A stretch of 64,000 nucleotides of DNA from CAJXII01 sp965242915 (GCA_965242915.1 CBDETN010000027.1:427921-491920), one strand, 5' to 3'; shown: positions 7,434 to 16,600, numbered from the stretch's first letter. Program-made: numbers and translations. The notes: generated from the letters alone by a model not told the origin.

Positions 7434-9059
7434 ATGAAATTGAATAAATTAGTATTAAGTACAGTTGCTGCGGCATCATTAATGGCAACAGGTGCAAGTG
7501 CATTTGATGCAGATGCAGTTTTTGAAAGAGATTGTCAGGGTTGTCATGGACCTGCTCACCAAGGTGGTGTTGGTTCAGATTTAAGACCAGATGTTTTGAG
7601 AACTAAAAATGATCAAACTTTAGCTTCTGTTATCTTAAATGGTAAAGCAGGTTCTGCTATGATTCCATTTAAAAAAGGTGAATCTATTGGTCATGAGTTC
7701 TCTCAAGGCGATGCTGATGCAATGGTTAAATATCTTAAAAACTTTACAGGTAAGCAACCAATGATTCTTACACTTGAAAATGTTAAGAAAAAATGGAGAA
7801 CATTAAATGATAGAATGAAATTATTTAAAAAGTATCCAAAAGCTGTTGATGTAGAAAATGTTACTGATATTTGTTTTGTAACAGAAAGAGATGCTTCTAG
7901 AGTAACTTTCTTAGATGGTACAAAAGGAACTAAACTTTCTACTCATCCAGCTGGTTTTGCTGTGCATGTTACAGTAACTAATAAAAGACAACCAAGATAT
8001 GCATACTCTATCTCTAGAGATGGTTTATTGACGATGTTCGATTTAGCTTCTAAAGGTCAACAAAAAATTGCAGAAGTTAGAATTGGTACATCTTCAAGAG
8101 GACTTGCAGTTTCTCCAGATGGTAAATATGTAATGGCTGGTAACTACGAGCCAGGCGGAGCTATTTTATTTGATGCAATGACTCTTGAGCCATTAAAAGT
8201 ATATCCTACATCAAGTGTAATTAACAACGAAGGTAACATTGAGTCTTCAAGAGTTGCTTCTATTGCTGATACACCATATGGTCCTTACTTTGCATTTGCA
8301 CTTAAAGATGCTGGTCATGTTTATATTGTAGATTACTCTAAACCTGGTTTCCCAGTAGTTGGAGATATTGCAAATATCGGTAATATCCTGCACGATGCTT
8401 TCTTAAATGAAGGTAAAGAGATTGGTAGATACTACATGATTGCTTCTCAAGGTAGTGATGTCATTGGTATTGTAGATTTTAAAACTAAAACATTAGTGGC
8501 AAAAGTTTACACAGGTACAGGTTCTAAACCACATCCAGGTCAAGGTTCATCTTGGTATAACGAAAAGTATGGTCAATTACATGCTACAGTTAACATGAAT
8601 GTTGGTCAAGTAACAATCTGGGATAATAACTGGGATGTTATAAGACAGATTCCAACAGCTGGTGGAGCACTATTTATTGGTACTTCTGAGCATACTCCAT
8701 GGATCTGGGCTGATAATGTTCTTGGTGGATCTTCAAACTGGAATAAAGTTCACTTAATTAATAAACAAAATTTAGAAGTTGAGAGAATTATTACTGTTGG
8801 TAAAGATAAAGGTACTTTAACTAAAGCAGATGGTACAGTTATTGCTTCTTGGAAAGTTCCTCATAAAGATGTAAATCCTAGAATTTTACATGCAGAGCCT
8901 GCAAATCACGGTAATTGGACTATGATTTCTGAGTGGAATGCAGGAAGAATCGGAATTTACGAAGCTAAAACTGGTAAATTTGTTAAGTATATTACAGGAT
9001 TAACAACTCCTACATTTACTTACTCAATTGAGCATAGACAAACTATACCTGGTGCTTAA
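7434..9059 (+). CDS. nirS: Cytochrome cd1 nitrite reductase
   Basis: NirS, 541 residues, is the periplasmic enzyme that reduces nitrite to nitric oxide. It has a clear Sec signal peptide (cleavage likely after ASA near residue 23) and a heme c domain with CQGCH at 34-38. The rest is a long C-terminal eight-bladed propeller that would hold heme d1. Length is near that of other NirS proteins. The ribosome binding site AAGGAAG lies before the ATG. The heme d1 maturation genes are at 11.3-14.6 and 17.7-19.5 kb, and the NO it makes would be consumed by the NorCB encoded upstream. Confidence 0.96.
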   Translation: MKLNKLVLSTVAAASLMATGASAFDADAVFERDCQGCHGPAHQGGVGSDLRPDVLRTKNDQTLASVILNGKAGSAMIPFKKGESIGHEFSQGDADAMVKYLKNFTGKQPMILTLENVKKKWRTLNDRMKLFKKYPKAVDVENVTDICFVTERDASRVTFLDGTKGTKLSTHPAGFAVHVTVTNKRQPRYAYSISRDGLLTMFDLASKGQQKIAEVRIGTSSRGLAVSPDGKYVMAGNYEPGGAILFDAMTLEPLKVYPTSSVINNEGNIESSRVASIADTPYGPYFAFALKDAGHVYIVDYSKPGFPVVGDIANIGNILHDAFLNEGKEIGRYYMIASQGSDVIGIVDFKTKTLVAKVYTGTGSKPHPGQGSSWYNEKYGQLHATVNMNVGQVTIWDNNWDVIRQIPTAGGALFIGTSEHTPWIWADNVLGGSSNWNKVHLINKQNLEVERIITVGKDKGTLTKADGTVIASWKVPHKDVNPRILHAEPANHGNWTMISEWNAGRIGIYEAKTGKFVKYITGLTTPTFTYSIEHRQTIPGA

Positions 9060-9066
9060 TAAGAAT

Positions 9067-9140
9067 TTTTTCTCTTCCTTCGGGAGGAGAAAATCTTTTA
9101 GAAAAAGGTAAGAAGTAAAGATTACTTTTTACCTTTTTTT
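9067..9140 (+). terminator. Tandem stem-loops ending nirS
   Basis: Two hairpins follow the nirS stop. The first (9067-9093) has a ~11-bp stem closed by a TTCG tetraloop. The second (9102-9140) pairs AAAAAGGTAA with TTACCTTTTT, has an inner AGTAA/TTACT stem, and ends in a run of seven T. The second is a good intrinsic terminator separating nirS from the pentaheme cytochrome gene. Confidence 0.75.
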
Positions 9141-9170
9141 ATATTCAAATTAACAATATAAGGAAAAATT

Positions 9171-10289
9171 ATGAGAATTATTACTTTAATAATTTTATTA
9201 TTTATTAGTCTTAATGCTAAATATTTAGATACAAAGAGTTGTAAAGAGTGTCACGAAATGATACATTATGAACATACAAACTCAATGCACCATAAATCTT
9301 CACTTTTTAAAGATGAATTTCATAGGAAAATTAAAGAAATAACAACTCCTGATAAATATAGTTGTGCTTTGTGTCATATTCCAGCAGCTACAAATTTGAG
9401 AGCTATAATAGATGGTACAGAACAACCAAACCCTAGAAGTAAAAAACAAAGCGATGGAGTATCATGTTTTTATTGTCATCAAATCACAAAAGTTATGATA
9501 ACAAAACATAAAAATATAAATTTTTACAGTTATAAAGACGGTACAAAACCTACTTTTTTTGGAAATTTAAAAAATGTAGATTCTAGTGATAAGCATAAAA
9601 GTAACAGTTTAAATGAGATATACAAAAACTCTCAAGTATGTATGGGATGTCATGGCAAGAAATTTAATAAACACGGTGTTCAAATATGCAGTGCAGTTGA
9701 TGAAAAAGGGAAAACAAGTGATTGTATTGGTTGTCATATGCCAAAATTTCCAGGAGGAACTACAAAACTTAACAAACGAGGAAGAGAAGAATATGCTTCA
9801 CATGAATTTTTAGGTATTCGCTCTGATGAGATGGTTAAGAAAGCTGTTGAATTAAAGTTAAAATTTATTGATAAAAATTCGGTTGAGCTTACTATTAAAA
9901 ATAAGATGGGACATGATATTATTATGCAGCCTATGAGATTAAAATATGTAGAAACTACGGTGGAGCGATTTGGTAAAATTATATGGAAGAATTTTGGTAA
10001 ATATCCAATTGATGATGAGGAAGCTACTTTTACAAGATTATTTCAAGATGATCAAAAGAAGCGTGTATTTCCGCCATTTGCAACAGATATAAAATTTGAC
10101 AATAATTTAAAAGCAAATAGTACAAAAATTATTACTTATAAATTACCGGAGCTTATCAAAGGGGATATAATTAAAAGTCAATGGATAAGTTATGTAATTC
10201 GTCCGGTATTAGCAAGTAGTTTAAAAATTATGGATAAAAAGATGACTAAAAAATATACAGGAGTTAGTGTTAAGTTAGAAGTGGAGTAG
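9171..10289 (+). CDS. Secreted pentaheme c-type cytochrome
   Basis: A 372-residue periplasmic protein with a signal peptide (residues 1-16) and five CxxCH heme sites: CKECH (24-28), CALCH, CFYCH, CMGCH and CIGCH, all in the first ~190 residues. The C-terminal half has no heme motif and is rich in predicted beta strands. An extra conserved cysteine lies between the fourth and fifth hemes (VQICS). It is clearly paralogous to the interrupted gene at 15341-16504. Its place beside nirS suggests an electron-transfer or NO/nitrite-related role, but the family function is not known to me. Confidence 0.85.
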   Translation: MRIITLIILLFISLNAKYLDTKSCKECHEMIHYEHTNSMHHKSSLFKDEFHRKIKEITTPDKYSCALCHIPAATNLRAIIDGTEQPNPRSKKQSDGVSCFYCHQITKVMITKHKNINFYSYKDGTKPTFFGNLKNVDSSDKHKSNSLNEIYKNSQVCMGCHGKKFNKHGVQICSAVDEKGKTSDCIGCHMPKFPGGTTKLNKRGREEYASHEFLGIRSDEMVKKAVELKLKFIDKNSVELTIKNKMGHDIIMQPMRLKYVETTVERFGKIIWKNFGKYPIDDEEATFTRLFQDDQKKRVFPPFATDIKFDNNLKANSTKIITYKLPELIKGDIIKSQWISYVIRPVLASSLKIMDKKMTKKYTGVSVKLEVE

Positions 10290-10302
10290 ATTGTTTGGGG
10301 AG

Positions 10303-10327
10303 TGTTAGGCTGTATATCAGCCTAACA
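10303..10327. terminator. Bidirectional stem-loop between convergent genes
   Basis: TGTTAGGCTG and CAGCCTAACA form a perfect 10-bp stem with a 5-nt loop. It lies between the convergent pentaheme cytochrome gene and the small membrane protein gene, with no long T-run on either side. Confidence 0.6.
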
Positions 10328-10329
10328 AA

Positions 10330-10518
10330 TTAAGTTATATGCAATAAAATACCACATATTAAGGATAAACCAATTGTTATTCCAACAGTTAGTCTATTGT
10401 AATATTTTTCACTAATTTCCATTTTAGTTTCAAGAAACTCTGTAATTTTCATAGCTGGATAAGCCATCAAAATCAATAAAGGTAATGCAAATACAAGTGA
10501 TAATAGTATATCCATCAT
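10330..10518 (-). CDS. Small two-span membrane protein
   Basis: A 62-residue protein with hydrophobic segments at about residues 3-24 and 44-62, separated by a charged stretch (KITEFLETKMEISEKYYNR). No family recognised. Two adjacent ATG codons open the frame. It begins 3 bp after the stop of the Sel1-repeat gene, so the two form a pair transcribed away from the heme d1 operon. It may be only a neighbour rather than a denitrification gene. Confidence 0.65.
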   Translation of the reverse strand: MMDILLSLVFALPLLILMAYPAMKITEFLETKMEISEKYYNRLTVGITIGLSLICGILLHIT

Positions 10519-10521
10519 TAT

Positions 10522-11136
10522 TTATTTCTCGTAATCATATAATTTAAATTGTTCCCACATTATAGATGCTTTAGGATTTCCAGTATCTTTAGCTTTTTTT
10601 ATCCAATACGCAGCTTTTTTATAATCTTTTTTTGTACCATGTCCACTAATATACATAAATCCAAGATTTATTTGTGCATCAATATTCCCCGCAATTGATG
10701 CTTTTTCATACCATTTTAAAGATTCTTTTAAATCCATTTTTACACCCAGTCCACCTGTATAAAAATAGCCTAAATTGTAAGCAGCTTTTATATTTCCAAC
10801 ATTTGCTGCTTTTTGGAACCACTTAAAAGCTTTTTTATAATCTTCTTTTGAAGCATAAATATTACCCAGCTTTATCCAAGCATGTTCATTCCCTGCATTT
10901 GCAGATTTTTCAAACCATTCAAAAGACTCTTTTTGATCTTTTTTTACACCATCTCCATTTGCATACATAATACCAATTACAAGCATAGCACGATTATCTG
11001 TATTTTCTGAAGCAATTAAAAAGCTCTCCATAGCTTTTTTATACTTACCTTGTTTATAAAAGTAAATGCCATTATCATAACTTCCTGCAAATAGATATGT
11101 GCACAATATGATTGGTATAAATAGTTTTGTTAGCAT
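10522..11136 (-). CDS. Sel1-repeat secreted protein
   Basis: A 204-residue protein with an N-terminal signal sequence (residues 1-17) followed by about five Sel1-like TPR repeats of ~36 residues. Repeat cores such as GNEHAWIKLGNIYA, GNIKAAYNLGYFYTGGLGVKMD and GNIDAQINLGFMYISGHGTKKD are plain to see. Such solenoids bind other proteins, usually in the periplasm in this phylum. It is divergent from the nirC-like gene across a ~127-bp region holding a perfect FNR box, so it could share that control. The specific partner is unknown. Confidence 0.85.
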   Translation of the reverse strand: MLTKLFIPIILCTYLFAGSYDNGIYFYKQGKYKKAMESFLIASENTDNRAMLVIGIMYANGDGVKKDQKESFEWFEKSANAGNEHAWIKLGNIYASKEDYKKAFKWFQKAANVGNIKAAYNLGYFYTGGLGVKMDLKESLKWYEKASIAGNIDAQINLGFMYISGHGTKKDYKKAAYWIKKAKDTGNPKASIMWEQFKLYDYEK

Positions 11137-11191
11137 GTTTTAAATCCCTTTTTTTAGATTTTAAATTATATCTAAAAATACTAAGATTTAA

Positions 11192-11205
11192 TTGATATTT
11201 ATCAA
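11192..11205 (+). promoter_or_regulatory. Perfect FNR/DNR box before the heme d1 operon
   Basis: TTGATATTTATCAA exactly matches the TTGAT-N4-ATCAA palindrome. Its centre is about 65 bp upstream of the nirC-like ATG. If it acts as a class II site, transcription would start near 11240, with TATATT (11231-11236) as the -10. It also lies about 56 bp upstream of the divergent Sel1-repeat gene. Confidence 0.85.
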
Positions 11206-11263
11206 CATAAATAAATTATAAATATGTTAGTATATTGACCTAAAATATAGGATAATAAAATAT

Positions 11264-11605
11264 ATGAAGTATATAATCAAATCAGCTTTGTTTGTAATAT
11301 TTTTATTAAATATTACAAATGCAAACTCTTTAGAACAAAAAGCTTTAACAACTGGAGAGTCAGTATTTAAAGCTTATTGTTGGGGATGTCATCATCAAAC
11401 AGCAGTGGCATTTGGACCATCATTTGAAGATATCGCAAGCAAAAGAACAGTGGGTGAAATACAAGGACATATAATCAGCCCTAAATCTATGTACAAACAA
11501 TTAGGACACAAAAGAAGTGTTATGCCGGCATTTGGTAACACATTGTCGCAAAAAGAATTGGATTTAATTACAAATTTCATTCTATCGTTTAAAAAAGGAA
11601 ATTAA
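11264..11605 (+). CDS. Monoheme cytochrome c of the nir operon (NirC-like)
   Basis: A 113-residue secreted cytochrome with a signal peptide (1-20), one heme site CWGCH at 39-43 and a likely methionine ligand in SVMPAFGN near residue 87. It is the first gene of the d1 operon, overlapping nirJ by one base (TAATG). Its size and position match NirC-type cytochromes (c55x), which can donate electrons to cd1 nitrite reductase or to d1-synthesis enzymes. The assignment to NirC rests on context, because small cytochromes c diverge quickly. Confidence 0.85.
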   Translation: MKYIIKSALFVIFLLNITNANSLEQKALTTGESVFKAYCWGCHHQTAVAFGPSFEDIASKRTVGEIQGHIISPKSMYKQLGHKRSVMPAFGNTLSQKELDLITNFILSFKKGN

Positions 11606-12723
11606 TGTTTAGACTTTCAAATTTGATTAAATCAACATTAGAAAATAAAAAAGAGAGATTATTAAATGGTTCTATAATAATATGGAATTTTACAAATAGA
11701 TGTAATCTTCTTTGTCATCATTGTTACTCTAAAGCGGATGCTAACGGTGAAGACAGTTTAACTTTTGAACAAATTTGTCAAACAATCCCAAGTATGATAA
11801 ATGCAGGGGTTAAATTTGTAATATTCAGCGGCGGTGAACCGCTGATTAGAAAAGATATTTTTGATATTGCAAATGAGATGAAAAAAGCTGGAATTATGAC
11901 ATATTTATCTACAAACGGTATGTATATAAATGAAAAAAATGCAAAACAAATAGTAGATACATTTAACTATATAGGAATTAGTATAGATGGAATTGAAGAG
12001 GTTCATGATTATTTTAGAGCTCAAAAAGGTTCATATAAAAAAGCAATAGAGGGTATTAAACATATCCAAAATGCAGGTGGAAATGCAGGGATTAGATTTA
12101 CACTTACAAAAGAGACTAAAGAGAGTTTTTATGCGATGTTTGATTTAGTTGAAGAGTTGGGAGCTAATAAACTTTATATTTCACATCTTGTTTATTCAGG
12201 TCGCGGGCTTGATAATCTTAAAATTGATATTACTAAAGAAGAACGAAGAGAATATGTAGAATTTATAATCAATAAAGCATTTGAATATTATAAGGCCGGT
12301 AAAGATATAGATTTGGTTACTGGAAATATGGAAATGGATGCTGTTTTATTATTAAAAAGATTTGAAAAAGAGTACCCAGAATTTGTTGAAAAATTAACTG
12401 CAAAATTAAAAGCTTGGGGAGGGAATAGTGCAGGTAATCGTCTAGGAAATATGGATTGGGAAGGTAATGTAAAACCTGATCCATTTTTCCCCCAATATAT
12501 CGGTAACTATTTAGAAACTCCTTTTGAGGATATTTGGGCAGGGAAAAGCAGCGATATAGTTGAAAAACTACAAAAAAGTCCAAGAGAGATAAGTGGAAAA
12601 TGTGCTAATTGTAAATATATAGATATATGTAATGGCGGAAGCAGAAGCAGAGCTTATGCTATACATGGTGATTTATGGGCAGAAGATCCATCGTGTTATT
12701 TAACAAATGAAGAGATAAAATAA
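11605..12723 (+). CDS. nirJ: Heme d1 biosynthesis radical SAM protein
   Basis: NirJ, 372 residues, acts in heme d1 synthesis, where it removes propionate side chains from didecarboxysiroheme. The radical-SAM cluster motif CNLLCHHC is at residues 33-40 and the SAM-binding SGGEPL follows near 75. A C-terminal cysteine cluster (CANCKYIDIC and a later C, about residues 332-365) would bind an auxiliary iron-sulfur centre of the SPASM/Twitch type. It lies between the nirC-like gene and nirF, 10 bp before the latter. Confidence 0.93.
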   Translation: MFRLSNLIKSTLENKKERLLNGSIIIWNFTNRCNLLCHHCYSKADANGEDSLTFEQICQTIPSMINAGVKFVIFSGGEPLIRKDIFDIANEMKKAGIMTYLSTNGMYINEKNAKQIVDTFNYIGISIDGIEEVHDYFRAQKGSYKKAIEGIKHIQNAGGNAGIRFTLTKETKESFYAMFDLVEELGANKLYISHLVYSGRGLDNLKIDITKEERREYVEFIINKAFEYYKAGKDIDLVTGNMEMDAVLLLKRFEKEYPEFVEKLTAKLKAWGGNSAGNRLGNMDWEGNVKPDPFFPQYIGNYLETPFEDIWAGKSSDIVEKLQKSPREISGKCANCKYIDICNGGSRSRAYAIHGDLWAEDPSCYLTNEEIK

Positions 12724-12733
12724 AGGAAAAATA

Positions 12734-13894
12734 ATGAATAAAATCAAGATTTTATTAGCAATAGTTGCATTATCAGTATCATTAAGTGCTTATGAAAAGT
12801 ATTTTGTGGTTGAAAGAGAATCATCATCTTTAGCTATAATTGAAAATGGTATTAAATACTCAACTATGAAAAATATGAGAAATATGAATCATGGTGTAGT
12901 TAAATTTGAGGGTAAAGACGGTTATGTTATCAGTCGTGACGGTTATGTTATAAAGTTTGATCCAGTTAAAGAAAAAATATTGGCAGAATATAAAACTAGT
13001 AAAAGTGCTATTGGGTTTGTAATTGGTAAAAACTATGTGGCAGTTGCAAATTATGATGATAAAAGTGTTGATATACTTACAAGAGATTTAAAACCTTTAC
13101 AAAAAATAAAAACCGGTTCTAAAAATGTTGGGATTAAAATATATAAAGATTTTTTAATTTTTGCACAAATGGATAATGATAAAATTTCTATTTATGCAAA
13201 TGTAGGTGGTGTTTTAGGTGATGAAGAGAATGATAAGTATCCTAACTTTCAACTTTATAAAGAATTCAAAGATGTTGGAGAGTTACCATTTGATGCTATG
13301 ATTCAGGACAATAAATATATAGTTGGATTTTTTACATCTAAACATTTCGGAACTATAGATTTAGATAATATGACATTTAAAAAAGTTAAAATATTTTTAG
13401 ATGAGGAAAGAAAAATGGTATTAAAAGTACCTCATTTTGGTTTTTGGTCAATTGGCGGAGATAAAGTATTTGTACCAGCTGTTGGAGACAATAAAGTAAT
13501 GGTATATGATATGAATTTTAAATTTCTTCAAAATATAAAAGTTACAGGAATGCCTGTATTTACAAGTTTAAGTCCAGATAAAAAATATTTAGCTGTTACA
13601 TTTAGCGGTGAAAAATTTCCAATTATCCAAATAATAGATACTAAAACTCTAAAAGTTATCAAAGCATTTAGTTTTGAAGGTAAAGTATTACATGTTAGGT
13701 GGTCAAAAAGTAAACCACTTTTATATGTATCAGTAAATGATGCAAATATTGTAACAGTAATTAATACTAAAGAATGGTATCGAGCAAGAGATATCTTAAA
13801 TATTGAAAAACCGTCAGGTATATTTATGTATGAAGCACCGGGACTTGAATCTCCAGCAACATCTTTTCAAATAAAAGGACGAAGATATGAGTAA
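12734..13894 (+). CDS. nirF: Heme d1 biosynthesis protein NirF
   Basis: NirF, 386 residues, resembles the d1 domain of NirS and is a propeller that binds d1 intermediates late in the pathway. A short hydrophobic N-terminus (about residues 5-19, LLAIVALSVSLSA) looks like a periplasmic export signal without a lipobox cysteine. Repeats such as SPDKKYLAVTFSG and DPVKEKILAEYK are typical of this fold. It overlaps the start of nirE by 8 bp, so translation is coupled. Confidence 0.9.
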   Translation: MNKIKILLAIVALSVSLSAYEKYFVVERESSSLAIIENGIKYSTMKNMRNMNHGVVKFEGKDGYVISRDGYVIKFDPVKEKILAEYKTSKSAIGFVIGKNYVAVANYDDKSVDILTRDLKPLQKIKTGSKNVGIKIYKDFLIFAQMDNDKISIYANVGGVLGDEENDKYPNFQLYKEFKDVGELPFDAMIQDNKYIVGFFTSKHFGTIDLDNMTFKKVKIFLDEERKMVLKVPHFGFWSIGGDKVFVPAVGDNKVMVYDMNFKFLQNIKVTGMPVFTSLSPDKKYLAVTFSGEKFPIIQIIDTKTLKVIKAFSFEGKVLHVRWSKSKPLLYVSVNDANIVTVINTKEWYRARDILNIEKPSGIFMYEAPGLESPATSFQIKGRRYE

Positions 13895-14621
13895 AGCAGT
13901 ACACCTAGTAGGTGCAGGTCCAGGTGATATTGAATTAATGACAGTGAAATCACTTAGACTTATCAAAGAAGCAGATGTTATTATCTTTGATAGATTGGCA
14001 AATCCGTTAATTTTAAAAGAAGCGCCTGAGGGTTGTGAATTTATAGATGTCGGTAAAACAGATGGACAACATCCTGTAAAACAACCAGAAATTAATGAAA
14101 TAATATATCAATCATCACTAAAGTATGAAAATGTTGTAAGATTAAAAGGTGGTGACCCTTTTGTATTTGGTCGCGGCGGAGAAGAGGCATTATATTTAAA
14201 AGAGAGAAATGTAAAATTTGACATAGTACCGGGAATTACATCAGCTATCAGTGTACCGGCTTATGCAGGTATTCCTGTAACTCAAAGAGGAATAGTTAGC
14301 TCATTTAGAGTAATAACCGGACATGAAGCACCGGGTAAAGCTGTATCTCAAATAGATTGGAACTCTTTTAACACAGATGAGACTTTAGTATTTCTAATGG
14401 GATTACATAATCTTGGTAAAATCAGTAAAAACTTAATGGAAGCTGGAAAGGATAAAAATTATCCGGTTGCTGTTATATCTGCGGGGACAACTGTAACTCA
14501 AAAAGTTGTAGTGGGAACTCTTGAAAATATAGAAGAAAAAGCAAAAAGTCTACCGACTCCGGCGATTATTGTAGTGGGTGAAGTGGTTAACCTAAGAGAT
14601 GAATTAAAGTGGTTTGACTAG
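13887..14621 (+). CDS. nirE: Uroporphyrinogen-III C-methyltransferase
   Basis: A SUMT-family enzyme of 244 residues that methylates uroporphyrinogen III twice with SAM, giving precorrin-2 for siroheme and heme d1. The opening VHLVGAGPGDIELMT, the GGDPFVFGRGGEE motif near residue 90 and VPGITSA near 114 are diagnostic. It is a single-domain form; the dehydrogenase partner is a separate gene at 18886-19461. Placement in the nirC-J-F operon supports the name nirE over cobA or cysG, although it may serve both siroheme and d1. Confidence 0.92.
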   Translation: MSKAVHLVGAGPGDIELMTVKSLRLIKEADVIIFDRLANPLILKEAPEGCEFIDVGKTDGQHPVKQPEINEIIYQSSLKYENVVRLKGGDPFVFGRGGEEALYLKERNVKFDIVPGITSAISVPAYAGIPVTQRGIVSSFRVITGHEAPGKAVSQIDWNSFNTDETLVFLMGLHNLGKISKNLMEAGKDKNYPVAVISAGTTVTQKVVVGTLENIEEKAKSLPTPAIIVVGEVVNLRDELKWFD

Positions 14622-14629
14622 AAAAATAA

Positions 14630-14656
14630 GAGAAACGACTAAAACAGTTGTTTCTC
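14630..14656. terminator. Convergent stem-loop between nirE and the regulator gene
   Basis: GAGAAACGACT pairs with AGTTGTTTCTC (11 bp, one G-U pair) around a 5-nt loop. It overlaps the last codons of the convergent regulator gene and could end both transcripts. Confidence 0.55.
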
Positions 14657-15271
14657 AAACCTCTCTTTATCAATAGTTTTTAATTTAGTATCAATTAAAT
14701 CATCGTTTTTAAAAGTTCTTAATATTCTTGATAAAGTTTCAGGTGTGATATTTAGAATTTCTGCTATTTCTATATTCTTTGTGTTAAAGAAATCTTCTAG
14801 GTTATCACAAATATATTTTGCAATTCTTTCTTTGGCATCTAAAACCAAATGTGTGGAAATTACTTTTTCTAAATTCTTTATTTTTTTAATTAATGATGTC
14901 TGTATTTTAAAGGAAAGGTCTGCATTTGTATATATGATTTTTTTTAATTTGTCAAAATCTATTTTAAGCAATTCAACATCTGTAAATGCTTTTGCAGTTG
15001 CCGGATAGGGTATATGTTCAAAACTTGCAACTTCTGCTATTAATTCATTTGGATGAAAATATTTTAAGATTATCTCTTTGTCATGTGAAGATATTTTATA
15101 TAATTTAACAATCCCAGATACTAAAAGGTGTAAATATTTTGACTCATCACCTTCATAAAAAACAATATTGTCTTTACTTAATTTTGTGCTTATTGTAAAT
15201 TGTTCAATTTGTAAAATAGTTTCTTCATCTAAGTCTTGGAATAAAACTATATTTTTTAATTTAATTTTCAT
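14639..15271 (-). CDS. Crp/Fnr-family regulator (DNR/NnrR-like)
   Basis: A 210-residue transcription factor with an N-terminal cyclic-nucleotide-type beta roll (about residues 15-115), a long dimer helix (120-145) and a C-terminal winged helix (150-200). The recognition helix reads PETLSRILRTF, with the Glu, Ser and Arg that in FNR contact TTGA half-sites. It has a single cysteine, so it cannot hold the FNR iron-sulfur cluster; that favours the NO-responding DNR/NnrR branch. Four TTGA-N6-TCAA boxes in the same 12 kb are its likely targets. It is convergent with nirE and faces the same way as the interrupted pentaheme gene. Confidence 0.85.
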   Translation of the reverse strand: MKIKLKNIVLFQDLDEETILQIEQFTISTKLSKDNIVFYEGDESKYLHLLVSGIVKLYKISSHDKEIILKYFHPNELIAEVASFEHIPYPATAKAFTDVELLKIDFDKLKKIIYTNADLSFKIQTSLIKKIKNLEKVISTHLVLDAKERIAKYICDNLEDFFNTKNIEIAEILNITPETLSRILRTFKNDDLIDTKLKTIDKERFEKQLF

Positions 15272-15302
15272 AAGCGAATCATACCCAATACCAACTTAAA
15301 CT

Positions 15303-15328
15303 AGAAATAGGAGGAAAGTCCTATTTCT
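15303..15328. terminator. Stem-loop between the pentaheme gene and the regulator gene
   Basis: AGAAATAGGA and TCCTATTTCT form a perfect 10-bp stem with a 6-nt loop, just downstream of the interrupted pentaheme cytochrome gene (minus strand). There is no strong U-run, so it may act as a weak terminator or 3' end stabiliser. Confidence 0.5.
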
Positions 15329-15340
15329 AAAGATAGAATA

Positions 15341-16504
15341 TTATTTAACTGTAAAGAATTCAGTTTTTAAGATGAAAAATTTAGTAGCTTCCTCACTATT
15401 TTCTAAATTTAATATTTTGTGCATTTTTGGATTTACAAGATAATATCCAAATTCTACCTCTACAATATCGCCAGTTTTAACTACTGTATCATATTTTATA
15501 GCTCTTTGTTCACCTGCTTTTAACATAGTATCTTTAAATACTCCAGTTGCTACCCAAGGCATAGCGGGTTTTCCATCATGACCTAATATTCTAACAAATG
15601 GTATAGATTTTAATTTAGTAGTTTTAGTTCCATCATTTACTCTAATATTTAATTTTCCTAGCCTTAATGGGTGTATTAAAAGATTATGAGTAGCTAAGTT
15701 TTTAATAGTAATATCAAAACCGCTAGTTATCTTTTTAAATCCAAATATTAAATATTTTGCTAACATTTCAGGTTTATTACGAACGCCGGCGAATCCATGA
15801 AAAGTATGTTTTTTTGTAATTTTAATAGTTGTTGCACTACCTTTAACTTGTGGCATATGGCAAGTTATACAGTTCTTTTCCTCATTTGAAGCACCTGTTT
15901 CATCAACCCTACATATATTTTGACCATGAGCATTTTCTTTATGAGCATGACATCCCATACACATTTTACCAGTGTAAAAATTTTGATTTGTATAATCTAT
16001 ATTATGAAAAGGTGAACCTGATGTTTTTTTAAACATACCAAAAAAACTTTTTTCTTCTTTATAGATAATTTTTCCATCTCTATTATCTTTGTTGGCTGCA
16101 AATATCATTTTTGGTTCTTTTGTTAAGATATTTTTATCATGAGGAGTTGCGTGTTTTTCAATATTTGTAATTGAGTGACAATATACACATGAGATAGCTT
16201 CTTCAACTTGTGCTGTATCTTTTGTTGGTATTGCACTTATCCCTTTGCTTAGTGCATCAGTTATTCTTGTGTCTTAAGGAGTATGACACTCATTACAAGT
16301 ATATTTATCTTTTGCTTTACTAGGGTGTTTATCCCAAATTGCTTTATGTATCTCATCCTCAAATATTGAAGCTTTTCTATGTGCTGATTCATAGAACTCG
16401 CTATAAATTGTAGGATGACACCCTTTACATGTTTTGCTTGTTTCGAATTGAGAAGTTGCGTATAAACTTCCTAAAAATAGAAAAAATAGAATTGTTTTTT
16501 TCAT
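15341..16504 (-). pseudogene. Pentaheme c-type cytochrome interrupted by one in-frame stop
   Basis: Read in one frame, this is a 387-residue homologue of the cytochrome at 9171-10289. It has a signal peptide followed by CKGCH, CNECH, CVYCH, CMGCH and CITCH, and then a heme-free C-terminal domain. A single TAA (16274-16276 on the plus axis) directly after CNECHTP cuts it after codon 76, and the reading frame is otherwise intact on both sides. There is no length change, so it is a point nonsense mutation or a base-call error. As read, only a two-heme fragment would be made. A perfect FNR box lies 63 bp upstream. Confidence 0.85.
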
Positions 16505-16560
16505 TTGCTGTCCTTATAAATAAAATTATGAAATATTATAATAATAAAAGTTCAATTGCA

Positions 16561-16574
16561 TTGATTAATATCAA
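16561..16574 (-). promoter_or_regulatory. Perfect FNR/DNR box, cytochrome side
   Basis: TTGATTAATATCAA is an exact TTGAT-N4-ATCAA palindrome centred about 63 bp upstream of the minus-strand pentaheme gene start (16504). That is the same offset as at the d1 operon. Confidence 0.85.
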
Positions 16575-16600
16575 GTATTTAATAATGTATTATAAAAATA

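Noticed and set aside
14639..15271. Calling the regulator FNR
   Set aside because: FNR needs N-terminal cysteines for its 4Fe-4S cluster; this protein has only one cysteine, in the C-terminal half.
15341..16504. Stop-codon recoding (UAA read as an amino acid) to explain the interrupted cytochromes
   Set aside because: UAA is the normal stop of most other genes here, and the second damaged cytochrome has both UAA and UAG and is also truncated by an IS. Mutation or error is simpler.
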